Source: Carya illinoinensis
Taxonomy: Eukaryota > Streptophyta > Magnoliopsida > Fagales > Juglandaceae
Assembly: GCF_018687715.1 (NCBI RefSeq)
Contig: NC_056755.1
Location: forward strand, 27,883,501 to 27,947,500
DNA: 64,000 bases
Direction: 5' to 3'
Shown: in pieces, positions 47,275 through 60,200 of the stretch
Layout of the letters: each line of letters starts with the position of its first letter
Position numbering within the stretch: position 1 is the first letter of the stretch
Program-made: the position numbers and the translations under genes
Notes under the pieces: model-generated
What the model saw: the letters and a program-made list of their open reading frames with translations, nothing else
The model's database searches: none
What the model was told of the DNA's origin: nothing

Positions 47275-48063
47275 TGATGGGCCCTAAGGCGGACCAAGTC
47301 TTAAGGATCAATTATAAGATTACGAGCCACGAAGATTAAGGAAGCAATGCAAGGATTGATGCAATCCAATTGGAATAAAACTAGCAGGAGTCCAACACTC
47401 ATGATGAGCTTAAGAGAAGAAGATCCATTTTTGATCCATTTGATCCAAGCTATGGAAGACATGACTTGGGCCTATTTGAACTTATTTATTTCATTAAAAG
47501 GGCTTATTTTATTAGTCATAGGAATTAATCTAGAATAATTGAGATTGAGGGATGTCCAGCCCACATGTCTTATTTCTAATGAACCAGAGTTTTTGGGAAG
47601 GCATTGTATTTTGGCCAAGGGCTTATTTGAAAAGTTGTTATTTTATTTGAACTAGGGTTTTAGAAGCTACTGTAGCATGGCACTGTTCACGTTATGCTAT
47701 AGTACCCACAATACTATTCACTAGGATTTTTAGTGATTGTTTATTTAAACCACTTTTAGCCTCATTTGAGCAGGTTAGAAAATATTGAATTTTCATTGTA
47801 AATTGAGTTTACTCCTCTTGTTCTTGGTTGAACTTTTGAACTTATCAAAGGTAAATCACAACATTTGTGGCGTTCCTCATTGTAATTTGGGTTTTTGAAA
47901 CGGGTTTTTCAACGGGTCTAGATTTTAATATAATCTAGATTCTTAAAACGGGATCTCAACAGGTCTAGATTCTCCATCCAAAGACTTTAAGTTTGGCTTT
48001 GTTGGGTTTGTTTTTCCAATATTGTTGTTGCGTCTCAAAGTGAGTCGATTAGGGTTCACATCA
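47275..48063 (+). repeat. 3' LTR of element D
   Basis: 789 bp, TGATGGGCCCTAAGG to GGGTTCACATCA, followed by CTTTT (48064-48068), the same five bases that precede the 5' LTR. Confidence 0.9.
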
Positions 48064-48068
48064 CTTTT

Positions 48069-49044
48069 GTTTGTTTCTACTGCTTTGGTTGTTATTTCTT
48101 GTTTGTTTGTTGAATACTCTTACATGAACTTGGAATATGAATATGATTCGGTTTGTGATGAAAATGGTAAGAAGATCCTTTGCATGTCTCAGTTTTAAGG
48201 AAAATAATGGTGTTAATTTGAGGACCTTAATGATTTGGCTATACCATGCCTTGAGTGATTCAGATCTTGTTCAAATGCTATGATTTCTTGTCTTGTTTTA
48301 CTATGCTTTGGTTTCTAAGCAATATGAATGAAGTTTGGAGTATGTTTAAGTGATGATTTTCCATGTTTTTGTACCTATATGTTTCGGCCAAGGCTAGTTT
48401 ACCTAGTTCCATGTTTGTATTTTAATATCTTATGAGTTCTATGATATCATGCTATGACTTGAACATGTTATGCTTGGCTATTTCATGCACGGTATCTCAT
48501 ATGGCATAATATCAAAGTATTAGAATGCATGTCTTAAGTCTCATGTCACATGCATTTGGAAAAAGTGATTTCAAAAGAAAAACGTTTTCAAAAACAAAAT
48601 TGTTTTGGAAATGAAGTGAATTTTAAAGAGTTTTATCACGACTCCAAGTGTTAGGGTGAGGGAATGTCCTACTGGAACTCCTCTGTCCACTCTGAAGTAC
48701 TTAAAACTGGAGTGGTAAGACAAAGAACCATTGGTGTGCCTTGGATAGATTCTTTCTAAAGAATGCCAGAGTGGGGTAGCACCTAATGCTAGTGGGTGCA
48801 TAAGGCATGTAACTTGATGAAGTACTGTCGAGTTAATAAGTTATGTTTCTATTTAAAATGTATTCATCTCATTGTACGGACTGGTGATGGTGGGGTAACT
48901 AGCAAGAACACATAGTGCATAGGGGAGCCGTGATGTATCCGTATGTGTTATAAGAACAAGGCAATGCACCTACATGATATGATATGGATCACACGATGTG
49001 AATCATGCGATATGATATGATATGTTTCAGATCACGTGGTCTAA
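48069..49044 (+). mobile_element. E1 LTR segment between D and the solo LTR
   Basis: Aligns with about 58975-59690 of the second E copy. Landmarks are TATCACGACTCCAAG near 48637 and GCACCTAATGCTAGTGGGTGCA near 48780. No gene seen. Confidence 0.7.
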
Positions 49045-50922
49045 TGTGACGCCCCCAAATCCCACGTACGGACACGGGGAAATCGAGACGTCGGGATGAT
49101 GACAACACCGGTCACCACCCTATCGACAAGTGCCAAGTGTGTGTACATGCAACAAGTGTGCAAAAGAAAACACGCAGCGGATAAACAGAGTCATATAACT
49201 AAGTACCAGAATTTTTCTATGTTTAATACAAACCTGTTCAAAACATACATAATAAAATATTACAAGCTACAAATATTATTTCAAAACCAACTACAAGGCA
49301 TAAACTCCAAATCAATACTCCGGCAGAGCCGCCTCCTCGGGCTCAGCCTCATCCTCCTCCTCGACCTCTGCATCAAAATCTATGGTACCAAAATGGTGCC
49401 GCAGGTAAGTAAAGATCCAAACGCCACAAGATAAAAACATATTAAAATCAAACAATATGCATGAAAGAATGCAAATGCATATATCCCATAAAACCACATT
49501 TTTCCACGCATGCCAAAATCTCATTTTGGCCCCAAACATATCCTTTAAACATAACCTCACCATTATCCCCGATAATGGCCCAAAAACCAAACCATCATAG
49601 CATTGTAGGCGGGAATCGCAGGCGGGACTCTACCACCATCCCTGCTCACCACCGTCCCTACGCATGCACCGTAGGCGGGAATCACAGGCGGGATTCTACC
49701 ACCATCCCTGCTTACCACCATTGCCGTGTGCACCGTAGTCGGGAACCATAGGCGAGATTCTACCACCGTCCCTGTTTACCACCATCCCTACACGTGCCTC
49801 TGACTCAAACCAGTCAATCCAATCGTTCACATATACCAAAAACATTTCTCGCTTGAAAGCCCAGTTTTCAAGTTCCAACACATGTACATACATGCAATGC
49901 ACACCTCAAGATACAAAACATCCAACCAATCACAAAAACAACAAAACCAAGCAACTCTGTCCTTAATCCATCTGACCCCCGAACTCCTCAGACTCAGTCC
50001 GGAATCAACCAACCAGTTAAATAATTTATTGTAAGAGCAAAAATATATTTAAATCTAAAATAGAGTTTAGAAAATACTTACAACGCTATAAGGTATTTTT
50101 CGAAGGATCACGACATTGCAAACGGCGGAGAGAAAGCAACGTAACAGTGTATTTTACACTATGGCCGTGGGTTGTAAATTATCCACTTTCGAATGGGGAC
50201 AAATCAAGACTTGAAATTGATAGAGAATGGCCTAGAGATGTTTATGAAGCTAATGAAAGTGAGTTTTGGCCGTGGGTAGCGGTGGAAATGGCGGTGGAAG
50301 CGAAAGAAGGGGCAGATCAGAGTTGAGCTCATGGGAGCTGCTCTGGTAACGGATTGGGGCCAGAAATGGGTGGGTTACGACGGGAGGATGAAGTGGTGAA
50401 GAGGTGGTGGCCGGAAGTGGAGCGACGGCACCGAAAATGGCCTAAAGCCATGCGGCTTAGATGTGCTCTAGGGGGTTAACGGCGGCACGGGAGGGGTTGG
50501 TTTTTGGTGGGGTGGTGTGCCGGCCGGTGGGAGATTTTTCTAGGTGGGCGGTGCCAGCCACGTCGCCGGCGAGCGGCGGGTCTGGGCCGCACAACTGGAC
50601 GACAACGGGAGAGAAAGAGAGAGAGAGCAGCTCGTGCGGGAGAGGAAGGAAAAAGAAGAAGAAGAAAAGAAAAAAAGAAGAAAAGAAGAAAAGGAAAAAG
50701 GAAAAAAAGGAAAAAGAGAAAAGAAAAGATGGAGAAAGAAAATGAAGTCTAGTCCTCACCTCCGGAGTCCAAAAACTAATCCGACGAAAACAATTTTAAA
50801 AACCATTAAACAACTAAAATAAAACCGATTAAAATACAATAATTTAAAATAAAAGAACCAACATATTAATTAAAATAAAAATACTCCTTCAGTGAAAATA
50901 CATGTAAAAAGGGGATGTCACA
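49045..50922 (-). mobile_element. Solo LTR, Tekay clade, inserted in E1
   Basis: Element strand TGTGACATCCCC ... GGGGGCGTCACA, 1878 bp. TCTAA (49040-49044) and CCTAA (50923-50927) form a duplication with one mismatch. It lacks primer site and polypurine tract. At 49595-49795 it holds a local GGCGGGA(A/C)TC...ACCACC(A/G)TCCCT repeat not seen in the other LTR copies. A purine-rich tract lies at 50640-50735. Confidence 0.88.
49595..49795 (-). repeat. Local repeat inside the solo LTR
   Basis: TTCTACCACC/ACTCTACCACC blocks with CCCTGCTCACCACC recur about every 65 bp (49620, 49685, 49750), three degenerate copies. Confidence 0.7.
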
Positions 50923-51825
50923 CCTAAGATATGAATGATAACAAAAGTATATGTTTTTGAAAATGCTAAGTCTCTGTTACAAGTTTTCAGAAGTGATCAA
51001 TGCATGAGTCATAGTTCGGTTTCAATTATGAGTTATGTACATGTCCATGCAGGCATTGCATGATATACCTCTTGTAAGCTTGTGTTAACTATGGTATGTT
51101 GTGTGATCACTTACTGAGATTTTTTGAAATCTCATTGTTGCAATTTTTCCATTATCATTCCCCGACTGGAATGGTAGAAGTTGTTACAGGTTTAGAAGGT
51201 CAGGCTGATGGTCAAGAGGAAGAGAATGGCACCTCCTTTGGAGAGGATCGTGCCTAAGATGGACATAAGTAGGCCCAAACCCACTATTTTGGAGCACTTG
51301 GAGGCTATAGATTAGAAGATCTCTAAGATCCTCTAGTTTATTGAGGAGTTCAGATGCCTCAATAATCGGGATAAGGACCGAGCTATGGAGAAGCGAGTGA
51401 GGGATGAACCACTATGAAAAAAAAAAGAGATGTCTAGAGTTGGGACCTCGTTTCCCATAAAGGGAAATGTTTTGAGACTTGACATATCTTTTGAGAAGTA
51501 TTTGGTCCTGTGTTTTGGGAGACACAAACTTATATTATGTTTTGATAACTATCTTTTGATTGACGATGACAATGATGTGACAAGGTTGGGTGAGAGTTTT
51601 TTTTTTTTTTTTTTTTAAGTTTGTACCATGTACTATGCATTTGCCTGGGGCATTGCTTAGATCACTTTACCTTTCACTATTTTTTGTTGTTCATTTATTG
51701 CAAACTGCTAGTATATCTAGGAGCATTGTATATTATCTGTCATGTACGAGAAGTGTGTAGCCTTGTGTTACATGTCCTGGCATCTCAGTCACTGCCAAAT
51801 CCCAAGTGGGGCTAGGGGCACTACA

Positions 51826-52159
51826 ATAGATCATTTACATGAAACAATGCATGCATCTTCACTTATATTGTCTCTTATTAGTAGTATTTTCATATATGTT
51901 TAACTCACCTATGGTTTCATTTATCGGAACCGTAGACCTTGATGAAGATGTAGCCTAAGAGGAGTTTCTTGAGGAAAAATGATTAACCCTGCCCAGGTGA
52001 TAGAAACGGAGGCCTGTCTCCACTATTGGTTATTTATATTTGTGGAAATGTAATTTTTAGTCAAACAACAAATTGTGTTCAATTTTTTGTACCTGGATAT
52101 AAGTGATGAATAATTGGTGTTGTATAACATTAATTGGGAAGTAACAATGACATTAGTTC
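51826..52159 (+). mobile_element. Right part of host LTR-like sequence F
   Basis: Contains CTCACCTATGGTTTC...GGAACCGTAGACC, equivalent to ACTTACCTGCGGTACC...GTTCCGTAG of the Tekay-clade LTRs, followed by an acidic-codon stretch. It is cut at 52159 by the minus-strand E-family LTR. Confidence 0.5.
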
Positions 52160-53154
52160 TGACACCCTCGAGTCTTGCTTTGGATTTGGCGGAGGTTGAA
52201 GTGTCAAAACATGCAATATAAGGTTATATATCCCCCGTTCATGACAGTTAAAGATGCAGTGCACCTTACATAAGTTTAACAGTATGCAATATTTGCAGCA
52301 GATAATTTTTTTTAAGCAATACTATGTACCATATATAACATATCCCAAGATAACATATGCATACTTCATAATCACATGATAATAGATATCCAAAATTTAC
52401 AGTACTTGTTCAAAAGATCTATAACGACATAAGCACTCGAGATAGAGCTCCATAATTACAGTTTGAAAATAAATCTATTCTGATAGATTGCTAAGCTGCT
52501 CACGGTAGCTCTACTATAATGTCCAAATCATGCATAGGAAACAAATAACTGTGGTTATCAGTTCTTCGTCGTTCTTCTATGGGCTAGTCAGCCTCGTCTA
52601 ATCCTCAGGGTGTTGGTTCTCGAGATCCTGATACATTATCTACTATTCCAATGGGAATAGTAGTTGGACTACCACGTGAGATTTATTTACGAATCTCAAC
52701 AAGTGAATTACCAAATTTTTAACATTATACAGATGCATTCCTGACAGTAAAATGGCATGAATGCGTCATGACTTGAACATGAATATGTGTGATATAACAT
52801 GAACATGAATGTTTGTGATATGACATGGAAAATAGTATGGCATGTGCTTGATTGAAAAATACATGACTAAACATGGACGCGACAAGACTTGACTAAACTG
52901 AACTTGACATGAATTGAAATTTGACATGAACTTGAAACCTTGTTTAACAATAAATTGGTTAATTAAACATGAACTGTGAATGCTAAGTCTCTGATAGGAC
53001 CCCATGAAGAGAAGGGCCAACCTAGCCCACCCATGGGCTCATGCATGCCACGGGTCAACTTGCCCCATGCCAACTATGTTATTGCTTATTGTTTATTTTA
53101 ATTTAATTATTTATTTTTCAAGGGACCTATTGGGAGTTTCCAAGTTGTAATCCT

Positions 53155-53163
53155 TATAAATAG
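53155..53163 (+). promoter_or_regulatory. TATA box of LTR H
   Basis: TATAAATAG, 163 bp inside the LTR, followed by a leader with the GCAATTCGTGAAT repeats. Confidence 0.65.
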
Positions 53164-53257
53164 GACTCTTAGTCTTTGCATTTACATCTTTTGGCAAACT
53201 CCTAGAGGGAAGACTATTGTTGATCACAAACCGGTGCCTTGCACTTGGGCTTTTTGG

Positions 53258-53413
53258 GTGCAATTCGTGAATCCCAAAGAGAGGATCACACCTTGCAATT
53301 CGTGAATACGTGTGATTCATTTATCTTGTTCTTGCAACTTGGTGCAATTCGTGAATCCAAGTTGAGTTCTTCAATATATGAGGTTTATTCAATTCTTGTG
53401 CAATTCGTGAATC
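53258..53413 (+). repeat. Four copies of GTGCAATTCGTGAATC
   Basis: The 16-mer or a one/two-base variant starts at 53258, 53294, 53342 and 53399. Spacing is irregular (36, 48, 57 bp) with unrelated DNA between. It lies just downstream of the TATA box. Confidence 0.85.
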
Positions 53414-53763
53414 AAGTATTGAATTAGTATTGTTTATGTTTTTGTTCATTCAAGTTCATAAGTTTGTTCTTTTGTTCTTGAGTGTTCATCATTTTGTTCT
53501 TGAGTGTTCTTCGTTGTTCTTCCAATCCATTCAATCCATAAAATCTCCCAACACTTGTGTTTGTCAACTTCCATAAAGTGTTTGCTCCATCTTTTTAGCC
53601 TTGGCCGAAATTCACTTCCTTTGGGAATTGAATTCAAATTTTGGCAATCCTTGCCTAATTTGAATTGCCTAATCCGCTTACTCATCTTGCCAATTAAGGT
53701 TCCTATAATTTAGGAATTCTAATTGACCAAGCCCTCCTTCCATAGCTAGCCATACACCTCTTC

Positions 53764-54283
53764 CCTTAATTTAAGGAATTGTCAATCATCTCCAATCCCT
53801 TAAATCCCTCATCCCTTAATTTAAGAAATTGTCAATCATCTTCAATTCCTTAAATCTCTCATCCTTTAAATCTCTCAAGTCCACTTTGACTTACCAAACT
53901 AGCCCCACCAAATCCTCAAGGATTCCTACCACTTAGGAATCCTCCCAAAATCCTATCCTCCATCCACTCAAATCACTCAATCCCTCAAACCACCCTATCC
54001 CTAAAATCACTCCAATTCCAATTCCTTAATTTAAGGAATTAATAATCATCTCCAATCCCTTAAATCTCTCATCCATTAATTTAAGAAATTGTCAATCATC
54101 TTCAATTCCTTAAATCTCTCATCCCTTAAATCTCTCAAGTCCACTTTGACTTACCAAACTAGCCCCACCAAATCCTCAAGGATTCCTACCACTTAGGAAT
54201 CCTCCCAAAACCCTATCCTCCATCTACTCAAATCACTCAATCACTCAAACTATCCTATCCCTAAAATCACTCCATTCCTAGAA
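53764..54283 (+). repeat. 260-bp tandem duplication in LTR H
   Basis: CCTTAATTTAAGGAATT starts at 53764 and 54024, and the following 250 bp are nearly the same. Inside each unit a shorter repeat (CTTAATTTAAG...AATCATCT(C/T)CAAT) occurs twice. Confidence 0.9.
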
Positions 54284-57200
54284 TTCCTCAAGTCAAGCAA
54301 AACCCTAAACCTCCATCCTAGCCGTCCATCATACATCTTCCAAACCCTAAACTCCATCTTCCAAGTGGCGCCAACCGTAGCCCACTCTAGTGCCGTGCGG
54401 CCCTCACCATTGAACCCACCACAATCCCTTGCCCATTTCCATCACTCCATACACCTATCTTTGCCTAAACATCTAACCACACCATATCCAAGTGGTCATC
54501 TTGACCACTATTGCTTGAGAACCAAGCAAGAGAGGAACAAGGATCCGATCATCACAAGACCACCATTGGCGTGGAGGACTTATTGTCTAGGGACTTGACC
54601 GGGTCCCTAACAGTCTCCTTGAGCCATGTGCTCTTGCCAATACCTCATCACATCACAAGCATCTGTGCTAGCTGTGAGTACATCAATATACTAAAATGAA
54701 ACTGTGGTTGGCACCACCGGCGTTTGTGCCTGACTTCACTCTGAAAACTAGTCATTTAGGTTCCATTAAAAATCTGTTAATCTTTACCTTGTTAACCAAG
54801 AGAATTCTACACCAATTTAAACACTCCAACTTGAAAAATAGAGTTCCACTAGGATAATATCCCATCCTAGAAATTGGGGTCATGACAAAAATAAAAGACT
54901 CCATTGAGTTGAAAATACTTTTCATGACATACAGTATGCATGTGACATGGCATGACATGTAATAATTGACCATGTGACACATGACATGGCATGTAGCAGA
55001 TAATTACGAACTTACAATTAATAACTTGGCATGACATATTAAATAATTTATAATAATCATAAGTGACAGAATATGACAATAATAAGCTTACCATCGCACA
55101 TACACCATAATCACAAAAATCATCACCAAACAATTGCCATGCTCATTAAGTTCAAAACCGAGTACAACATGTTTTTGACTTTAGATCAAAACCACTAAAT
55201 CAGAATTTTTCATGAAATAAACCTTCAAGAAATAAAATAATATACCTCACATTTAATTTCTAAACTTGATCTAAGTAGTTAATCTAGGATCACATGCCAA
55301 AAACTTCATAAAAACACAAAGTAAACCCGTGAGCCTCAAGTTTGTGTCCTGACCAAACCTTTGCATACATAAGAATTATTCCATCAAGGTCAAAACCAAT
55401 ATTCTCAAAAAATAACTTCTTAACACAAATATTAAAGCCTTAAGAAAAAAATATGTGAATATCAAAGACCATTGGATCATGTTTTCATAACAAAAGACTA
55501 AATCTTTCCCAAAATAGAAACTGTTTTGACACTTCTAGTTTTCATCTTTCCAAAATCATGCAAAATATTTATAAAAAATATTAACATGAAACAATTCAAA
55601 ACCTAAATTGCATAAAATGTTAAAGCTTCACCCCATAAAGATCTACACAAGATTTCACCAAAAACCTCATCAAAATATCAAAGTTTCACACAAACATCAT
55701 TTGCATGCTAAAACTGACTATCTACTAATAACAACTCCAAGAAAAATTACCCAAAATATACCAATGGAAACTAAACTCAAAGTGAAAAAAAATATATATA
55801 AGAAATATTCGTAGGAATCTACTTAAAACGGTTTAAAAAAATTGAACAAAAACAGCCAGGAAAATTGCTTAAAGACTCTCTCTCGGGTTTTCTCTAGAAA
55901 ATGGGTTGTAAATGCAAATTATGAAGTGTAAAATGAAAATGGCGTGATATACATGGTGGAGGGGTTGACATGGGTGGCTGAATGAATTTGGGATGGGAGG
56001 TTGGCAGCCAAAAATTGGGGGACATGGGCTTGCAAAGTTGTTGTTGGCAGTAGCATTCTGGCAGTGTGGATGGGATATGATCTTGTAGCCTTCTTGTCTT
56101 CCATCAAAAGACCATTGGGAGGCTGAAGTGAGTGGTGGTGTCAACCCTTGTCTAGCCCTTGGTAGGGTGAAGAAACTTCCTCAAGAATCCTTCCATGGTG
56201 GTGATTTTTGGTGGGCCAAAATGGGCCTTAGCAATGGGCTGAAATCTTGGGGTTTCATGGGCTTCACTTTGGGGTTTTGGTTGGGTTCAAACCCAAATTC
56301 AAATTTTCTTGGACCAATGTGATTACCAAGATGTAATATAGTGGTTAAAGGTGCATGAGTGCAAACATGAGGGTTTTGACTGTCATGAGGGTTTTAGAGT
56401 TTGACTGTCATGATTAATTCAAGTGATTAAATATTTAATAAAAAATCGGGCCACAAAAAGGTTGAGATCATGGTTTAGGGTTTTGACTGTCATGAGGGTT
56501 TTAGAGTTTCAATTAAAATCCAATTGTTTAGGTTTTTACTAGGGTTGAAACTCTATTTTGGCTGGTCAAAAAGTGTTTCAGGTGGTCAGAATAGTGTTTG
56601 CATAAGTGGCATGATCACATGGCTTGATTTGCATCCAATCAATCACACTTAACTCACTAAGTGACAAATGTCCTTATACTATTCAAATGAATGGCTAGGA
56701 ATGTGCCAAGTGTCCATCTAAGAAGAAATCCTAGTGATTCTAAGTAGATATGGACCTTCCATAACGATTTGACAATCGCTTGAACTGGGTACCACATAGC
56801 GCTATACCACGTGTTGCTATTCACCTAAAATATTGTAAAAATTATTATTGTAGCATAAAATCCTAAATATTCATATGAGCCTAGTAGTGCAATTCATTTC
56901 ATAAAATTTGACTCCTAAGTGTATGAAATAAATCAAAGGAATTTTTTAAAACTTTTCATCCAAAAAATGAAAAATGTATTATTGCATCGTAGAATTCTAA
57001 AATGGTGCAATTCTTTTTTTAATCTCATACTCTTAAGTACCTCAAATAAATAAAATGATACTTTTCTTACTATAGCAGGTAGGCAATTGACTATGATGAC
57101 AAGCTAAAACTTAAGCGGTTGCTCAATTCATAAAATCTTTTTGGAATATCAAGATGCTCCTAAGGTCTGAAAAGATTTATCCATTGAGTTTTTGGTGGGC

Positions 57201-60200
57201 TGTGATAACCCGGTCTAAGCTAAGTCCTCACTCGTTACTTTTTATTTTATGTCTTAACCCAAATAGATTTAAGCCCAATATATAATTATGATAACCTAGT
57301 CTAAGCTAGGTCCTTATTCTTATTTATTTCATTTTTTGTTTTTATTCCAAATGGACTTAAGCCTAATGATTGGAGAAGTTTAAGGGTGTAAGATTGACTT
57401 AGGCCATGTTTTATTTATGCAATAGGTGCCCAAGCCCAAGGTTAAAAGCTTAACACTTAGCCAAGTTTATGCCCCATAGCGAATTTAGGGTTTCATAAGC
57501 CCAAACTAGGGTTTCGAAATGAGTGAGAGGCGCCCCTTTGGACAAGAAGGCTCTTGAGTTTCCCTAAGATATAATTATTAGGCTCTTAGGGAAAGGGAGT
57601 GTCATTTTTTCTAAGAAGCATCTGCTGCTTGTCCCTCATGCATTGGAGCCCTAAAGCTTCTAGAAGAAGCCAAGTGATGGAGGAAACTCATAGGGTTTCG
57701 GCTCACCTAGGGCACGTGCCAAATCCACCTTCCACCATGCCACTTGGCCATCATATAAGTTCACTCTATGGATTCATTGTATCTAGACTTAAAAAGTGGA
57801 TAAAAGGAAAGAAGAGTGGATTTCAGAAATCCAAGGGACACAGATGCCACCCACACTATGTTTGCCACATGGAATTCATGCATAAGCACCTTAGAATCTC
57901 TAGAAAATGCAATCATGAGCAAGCACAAGAGACACATGGGGAATTTTGGATTTGGGATTAGGGTTCCAAAAATATTAGTGAATTTGGACATTTGGAAATC
58001 ATGCATTGCTCAACCTTAGGTTGATTGCATCTAGACACAAAAAGGGTTGGAAAAAGGTTTTAGGGTTTTGGCAAGGACAAGTTGCCACTTGTTATCCATG
58101 CAAGATGTGTCTCTTAACATTTCCAAGAGAAGCAATGATAAGGCAAGAAGAATAGGTGATTTTTCGGCCAAAGCAAGAAGCAAGACACCACATGGAGTCC
58201 ATGCACAAGAAACCCTTCAGTTTCTACATCAGAAATAATGATAGGAGAGATAATGAATGGGCTTTGAAAAGATATATAAGGAGGGCATTAATGGACCAGC
58301 ACCCTTACTCCCATTGAAACACCATGATTCATTTTCTTCATTTCAGATTTTTCCCTCTCCACTCCTTTCTATCTCACCTACCTTAGAAGAAGAAAATCCA
58401 AACACAATTTTCCTTCCAACCAAACACCATTTTCGTTCAAGCAAGGATTGGAGATTCAAGAATACCTTATGGGAAAGGATTGCATGCTAAGAACTCTCAA
58501 GTTTTTATCACATTTCCTTTTCATGAAAATGCACACTTTTGTAAGGGTTTGAGTTGAAGAGGTTCGGCCTAAGGGAGTGAAGAATGTGTGACTTGACCTT
58601 GTAGTGTAGTCCCACAAGAAATGGAGTATTTGGTTTGACTACAAGAAGACAACCATGCTTAACTTTAATTGGTATAGTAAGATGGGGAAAAAGAGAGTGG
58701 AGATGTTCGACCATTAGGGTTTTGTCAAGTGAAACCACCCTTATCATACACTCACACTACACACTTGTGTTCTTCAAACCCTGTGTATATAAGTGATAAG
58801 AGTCACAAGAGGAGCTTGTAGCCAATAAAGGTTAAGAGCATACAACCCTGCCACCCCTGTTTGGTTTAATTTTTGACTCCAGAGTCTAACAATTTGAAAA
58901 CATACAGCTTGCTTGATTGTCGGCATTTTCTTTACGTTGGGATATTTATAAGTTAGCCACTAACTTACTCTTGGATAACATATTTATGTTTATGTGTAAA
59001 CTCTGTATTTTGGTTGTTCAAATTGGATTATAGAATTTCTACTTATCCATGCTATGATTCATATCTTATATGTGCTTGCTATGTTCAAATACTGCTTTTC
59101 AAATGGTTGGTTCAAATGATGTGTTTGGAGTTTTGAGAAATGGTATATGCTTTGTTGAGCTTTTGTATGTTATACAAAAGTAAATGTTTGGCATGTTCTA
59201 ATTCTTTCAAGCTGTAAACGTGAAGCATTCTCTATATTTGGCATAAATACATGACATTGTTGCATCAAAGTTACATGGTCACATATTTTTCAGGTTGTGC
59301 ATTAAAAGAAATGGTTTTGTCACGATCCTAATTGCTAGGATGGGAAATATCCTAGTGGAAATGCTATGTCCACTCTGGAGTGTTTAAATTAGAATGGTAA
59401 CCCTTGAGTTGACTTTGCTTCATCAACTGGCTTTGAATGAGTTCTTCTTAAAGGATTTTGGAGCAAAGTAGCACCTAAAGCTAGTGGGTGCAACACATTG
59501 AAAATACAGTGAAGGCAAATTGTGAACTGCTCTATCATATGGATTCTGGCATAGTCACACCAGGTCGACAATGTGATGGTGGCCCACAGTGCTTAAGGGA
59601 GTAGTGAGGTGCCCACCCACATTGTTATATGGCTTAATGATTATAAGTAATTAATATGAATTGAAAATGAGATTTTTATATGGTCACTTTGTTACTTTGT
59701 CACATGATTACAAGGTCAATGTTTTGAAAAAGAACACGTACAAGAAAGAAATGAGTTTTTAGTCAAATTCATGTCCATGCTCATGCATTCATATTCATGG
59801 TTTGCCTTTACATACTTCTAGCATCTTCTTGTATGTTATTGGTTTAATTTGCTGAAGTTTTCATTACTATTTCCCCTAAAATAGTAGAAGTTGTGATAGG
59901 AATAGACGATAGCAATGAGAAAATGCAAACGTGAGGATGCCCCAAAGGGGAAAGAGGCCTTGAAGAACCTTGAGCACTCGGTGAAACCAATGCTAGTAGA
60001 GTGGCTTGAGTTAGCCAAGAACTATATATGTGAAGTACTAAAGCTCTTAGTGGTCTTGTAGAAGATTTTGGATGAGGACGAGGGCAAATAGGAATCTCTT
60101 GACTTTGTTAAGGAATAATATGATTTTGGATAATTGGATTTTGAAATTGTAGGGGCTGTGTTTAAAACCTTTTATGTTGTATTGGGAGATATTTTTGAAC

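Larger units (their letters stand above)
31973..48063 (+). mobile_element. Chromovirus derivative D, split by a nested element
   Basis: Both LTRs are present (31973-32782 and 47275-48063), starting TGATGGGCCC and ending CACATCA. CTTTT flanks the pair (31968-31972 and 48064-48068). The internal part is cut at 33593/45110 by the Tekay-like element with its TTTTC duplication. Without the nested DNA the element is about 4.6 kb, too short for a full gag-pol. It has protease, scraps of RNase H and integrase, and no RT core, so it could not move by itself. The residual protein pieces resemble CRM-type chromoviruses. Confidence 0.88.
22482..51825 (+). mobile_element. E-family LTR (copy E1), split by three insertions
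   Basis: The LTR starts TGTGATAACCCG at 22482 and ends GGGGCACTACA at 51825. ACAGA (22477-22481) and ATAGA (51826-51830) form a duplication with one mismatch. Its own pieces are 22482-23554, about 31270-31967, 48069-49044 and 50928-51825, roughly 3.6 kb together. These align in order with the E copy at 57201-60412. Shared blocks are the CCAACCAAACA stretch (31480 and 58415), the TCACGACTCC...AGGGTGAGGG block (48635 and 59325), GCACCTAATGCTAGTGGGTGCA (48780 and 59470) and GGTAGAAGTTGT (51172 and 59884). Confidence 0.75.
52992..54612 (+). mobile_element. Solo LTR H
   Basis: Starts TGATAGGACCCC and ends GGGTCCCTAACA, nearly perfect terminal inversion. GTCTC flanks it at 52987-52991 and 54613-54617. 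TATAAATAG at 53155-53163 is a clear TATA box. Length is 1621 bp with no internal domain. It contains a 260-bp tandem duplication and four copies of a GCAATTCGTGAAT motif. I do not recognise the family. The orientation is taken from the TATA box. Confidence 0.9.
52160..57200 (-). mobile_element. E-family LTR in minus orientation (copy G), hosting LTR H
   Basis: The reverse complement of 52160-52270 aligns with the last 110 bp of the E copy at 57201-60412 (GTGCATTGCATG ... TCATGAACG(A/G)GG). The reverse complement of 54840-54890 gives the TCACGAT/TCATGACC...CTAGGATGGGA block at E 59325. Without the H insertion it is about 3.4 kb. Its 5' end (plus-strand right end) is not clear; 57200, where the next LTR starts, is an upper limit. 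A phrase GGGTTTTGACTGTCATGAGGG occurs twice (about 56371 and 56479). Confidence 0.6.
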
